Source: Marinimicrobium hydrolyticum (GTDB taxonomy: Bacteria; Pseudomonadota; Gammaproteobacteria; Pseudomonadales; Cellvibrionaceae). From it: a stretch of 64,000 nt of DNA. The stretch covers positions 248,001-312,000 of the forward strand of contig NZ_JAVDDU010000002.1 of assembly GCF_030848505.1 (NCBI RefSeq), in the 5' to 3' direction. Position numbers and translations under genes: made by a program. This document shows, piece after piece, positions 61,688-64,000 of this stretch. Below the pieces are notes generated by a model. It was not told the DNA's origin. It worked only from the letters and a program-made list of their open reading frames with translations, and made no database searches. Within the stretch, counting starts at the first letter, position 1. The number at the start of each line of letters is the position of its first letter.

Positions 61688-64000
61688 ATGAAAATCCGCC
61701 CAACCTCTTTACTTTGGCCACTGAGTGGCGCCCTGCTAATTGTTTCGCTAATCACGGCTTGCGCCACCCAACAACCACGCCCCGAGGGTCTCACGCTCCA
61801 TGAGCGGGAATACTTCGCGCGACCCGGCGTAAACGTGCTGGCATTCAGCAGCCCACCCGGCGGCATGTTCTTTGATGCCAAAACCAGCGGCATCGAAGTG
61901 ATTCACCACGGCGAACGCACCGCCACTAACGGCGACGTACGGCTTCTGCACACGCCCGAGCAGTGGGACGGCATGGGAGAGTTTGTGGAGCGCGTCGTCA
62001 ACCGAGACGACTACAGCATAGAGACTCAGCTGGCGTACCCCGAGCACGATTTTTCCTATCGGGTTCGGGCCACCGCGGATGGCCAAGTGGTCAGGCTCAG
62101 CGTGCACTTGGACGATCCCCTGCCCGCCGAGCTGGTGGGCAAAGCCGGCTTTAACATGGAGTTTTTGCCCGCGGCCTATTTTGGCAAAGGCTATCTGATG
62201 GATGGCAACAGCGGTCTCTTTCCCCGTCACCCCAGTGGCCCCATGAACGTGACCGAAGAAGGGCTGACGGAACCCACCCCATTCACTACCGGGAGTACTT
62301 TTGTGCTTGCGCCAGAAGATCCCGAACATCGCATTACCGTGCGTGAAGCCACGGGTGACAACCAACTCATGGTGTTCGATGGTCGCAACAAGGCTCAAAA
62401 CGGCTGGTACGTAGTACGCAGCTTGATCCCTGAAGGCCAGTCCGGGAAAGTCATTGAGTGGGAGTTGGACGTACACGGTATTCCTGGCTGGCAGCGCGAC
62501 CCGGTAATTAGCTATTCCCAAGTGGGCTACCACCCGGCCCAGCCTAAAACCGCCATCATTGAACTGGACGCACAGGCCCGCCCGGAAAGTCGTGCCACGC
62601 TGCTGCGGGTCGATGCCGAGGGCAACAAAACTCGCGCTCACCGTGGCGAGGTGGAGTCCTGGGGTAATTACTTGCGCTATCAATACGTCAGCTTCGATTT
62701 CTCATCGGTGACCGAACCGGGTCTCTACGTCATCGAATACGGCGATCAAACCACCAAGCCGTTCCGTATAGATCCCAGCGTGCACGAAGACACCTGGCAT
62801 TTGACTCTGGATGTGTTTTTCCCAGTGCAAATGGACCACATGAAAGTGCGCGAAGCCTATCGGGTTTGGCACGGCGCCTCGCATCTGGATGACGCCCTCC
62901 AGGCGCCCGCAAATTACGAGCATTTTGATCTCTACGCTCACGGCCCGGAAACCGATACCAACTTCGAAACCTTCGAGCACATTCCCGGTTTGAATTATGG
63001 CGGCTGGTACGATGCCGGTGACTACGACATCCGCACCCAATCTCAATACTTCACCGTGCAGCATCTGGTGCACACCTGGGAGCAGTTCGGTATCGATCGC
63101 GACAACACCACCGTCAGTCAGGAAAAACTGTACACGGAAATTCATCGGCCCGACGGCAATCCCGATATCCTTCAGCAAATTGAGCACGGGACGCTTGCGT
63201 TGATCGCGCAACATCGGGCTATCGGCCACGCCATCCCCGGCATCGTGGCCGGCCATTTGTACCAGTACCCCCATCTGGGCGATGGCTCCACCAAGACTGA
63301 CAACCGGGTGTACAACCCAGAACTGGATCCCTACTCGGATCAGCGCACTGTGGGTGACATGTACAACCCGTCCACCGATGCGCCAGCACCCGAAGACAGA
63401 GTCATGGCAACCGATGGTCTTACCAGCGGCCGCTTCGATGATCGTTGGGCCTTTACCACCAACACAACTGCTCTGAACTACGGTTCAGCGGCCGCCCTCA
63501 CGGCAGCCAGCCGCGCCCTGCGTGGCTACAACGATGAGCTGGCGGACGAGTGTTTGGAAACCGCGCAAAACGTGTGGGTCTACGAACAGAACCGCGAACC
63601 CAACCTGTTCCGTCACGGCAACACCACGGGCGGCCTCCCCCACGAGGAGCAATTGAAAGCCGCCGTGGAGTTGCTGATCACCACCGGTGAGCAGCAATAC
63701 GCCGACGCGGTTCGAGATCTGTTGCCTCAAGTCGAAGAGCGTTTTGGTGCCAACGCGTTTATGTTGGCTCTGGCCCTACCGCACATGGACCAAGCCTACG
63801 CACAGCGCCTGGAAGAATTAACCCGGCAGTACCGGGAAGACATTCGTGAACATGAAGCGGAAAACCCCTTCGGCGTACCCATCACCCGGGGCGGCTGGGC
63901 CGGCGCCGGTACGGTAATCAATTTCGGTATCGCCAACTACTGGCTGCATAAAGCGTTTCCGGACATCGTTGAAGCGGATCTGGCGTTTCGCAGCCTGAAC
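61688..64000 (+). CDS. GH9 glycoside hydrolase lipoprotein (C-terminus beyond right edge)
   Basis: The first 771 residues of a glycoside hydrolase family 9 protein; the frame is open to the end of the window. The signal MKIRPTSLLWPLSGALLIVSLITAC has a lipobox with Cys25, so the enzyme should be held at the outer membrane. An N-terminal beta-rich region of about 250 residues is followed by an Ig-like CelD_N domain (about 275-370, ISYSQVGYHPAQPKTAIIEL) and the (alpha/alpha)6 catalytic domain, with the catalytic-base motif GGWYDAGDYD (Asp442, Asp445). The His/Arg and proton-donor Glu motifs lie further on, outside the window. It probably acts on cellulose or other beta-glucan oligomers. GAGGGAT precedes the ATG. 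Confidence 0.9.
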   Translation, partial: MKIRPTSLLWPLSGALLIVSLITACATQQPRPEGLTLHEREYFARPGVNVLAFSSPPGGMFFDAKTSGIEVIHHGERTATNGDVRLLHTPEQWDGMGEFVERVVNRDDYSIETQLAYPEHDFSYRVRATADGQVVRLSVHLDDPLPAELVGKAGFNMEFLPAAYFGKGYLMDGNSGLFPRHPSGPMNVTEEGLTEPTPFTTGSTFVLAPEDPEHRITVREATGDNQLMVFDGRNKAQNGWYVVRSLIPEGQSGKVIEWELDVHGIPGWQRDPVISYSQVGYHPAQPKTAIIELDAQARPESRATLLRVDAEGNKTRAHRGEVESWGNYLRYQYVSFDFSSVTEPGLYVIEYGDQTTKPFRIDPSVHEDTWHLTLDVFFPVQMDHMKVREAYRVWHGASHLDDALQAPANYEHFDLYAHGPETDTNFETFEHIPGLNYGGWYDAGDYDIRTQSQYFTVQHLVHTWEQFGIDRDNTTVSQEKLYTEIHRPDGNPDILQQIEHGTLALIAQHRAIGHAIPGIVAGHLYQYPHLGDGSTKTDNRVYNPELDPYSDQRTVGDMYNPSTDAPAPEDRVMATDGLTSGRFDDRWAFTTNTTALNYGSAAALTAASRALRGYNDELADECLETAQNVWVYEQNREPNLFRHGNTTGGLPHEEQLKAAVELLITTGEQQYADAVRDLLPQVEERFGANAFMLALALPHMDQAYAQRLEELTRQYREDIREHEAENPFGVPITRGGWAGAGTVINFGIANYWLHKAFPDIVEADLAFRSLN

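Noticed and set aside
61748-62683. Long minus-strand frame of 311 codons
   Set aside because: It is antisense to the GH9 gene, whose signal peptide, domains and catalytic motif are clear. The frame reads as a low-information protein typical of an antisense shadow in GC-rich DNA.

Overview
The window is about 64 kb of chromosomal DNA from a marine-type gammaproteobacterium, most likely a polysaccharide degrader of the Cellvibrionaceae (Marinimicrobium, Cellvibrio, Saccharophagus or Gilvimarinus-like). This placement is an inference. It rests on the conserved rpsF-rpsR-(membrane protein)-rplI-dnaB order, a GlcNAc regulon of the Alteromonadales/Cellvibrionales type (NagR, NagB-II, NagX, NagP), a GH9 lipoprotein, and a Caulobacter/Xanthomonas-type TonB receptor followed by tryptophan-halogenase-like genes. 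No rRNA, tRNA, CRISPR array, prophage or insertion sequence was found.

Layout. 1-4.5 kb (minus): three genes of a Wadjet/MksBEF-type SMC-like system (jetA, jetB and a jetC that runs off the left edge). 4.6-7.7 kb: a large beta-propeller-like lipoprotein with a clear terminator, and a 59-residue PLDc_N-type membrane microprotein. 7.9-17.8 kb: a complete GlcNAc/chitobiose utilisation locus (GH20 hexosaminidase, nagR, nagB-II, nagA, nagX, nagP, nagK) with three copies of one LacI-family palindrome. 17.9-25.6 kb: patatin phospholipase, SemiSWEET, an NTF2-like lipoprotein, a three-gene operon of serine hydrolase plus LytS/LytR-type two-component system, a glycosyltransferase and a PEP-CTERM protein. 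25.7-29.3 kb: a diguanylate cyclase, then a predicted peptide-ligation operon (gamma-glutamylcyclotransferase, amidoligase, class-I glutamine amidotransferase). 29.4-36.7 kb: the glrK-qseG-glrR operon and, next to it, three paralogous secreted EF-hand genes plus an outer-membrane beta-barrel gene. 36.7-40.4 kb: an Aer-like PAS chemoreceptor and acetyl-CoA synthetase. 41.2-48 kb: panC-panD, dnaB, rplI, rpsR, rpsF and glyA, with four copies of an intergenic palindromic element in the gaps. 48.4-49.8 kb: a DUF3300 protein. 50.1-60.4 kb: a TonB-dependent receptor, three tryptophan-halogenase-like flavoproteins, SapC, a JmjC/cupin-like oxygenase and a DUF6445 oxygenase-like protein. 60.6-64 kb: a cysteine-containing lipoprotein, a tail-anchored membrane protein and a truncated GH9 lipoprotein.

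How the genes work together. The nag locus takes GlcNAc oligomers to fructose-6-phosphate: hexosaminidase, NagP uptake, NagK phosphorylation, NagA deacetylation, NagB-II deamination, all under NagR. The most notable regulatory signal is around 32.7-36 kb. Each of the three EF-hand genes has a sigma-54 promoter (GG-N10-GC) preceded by two copies of a TGTTGCC-N4-GGCAACA-like palindrome, with the nearer palindrome centred 84-85 bp from the GG in all three cases. The sigma-54 activator GlrR is encoded next door, so a GlrR-controlled calcium-binding-protein regulon is predicted. The receptor/halogenase cluster looks like a nutrient-responsive outer-membrane locus whose substrate and chemistry cannot be read from sequence.
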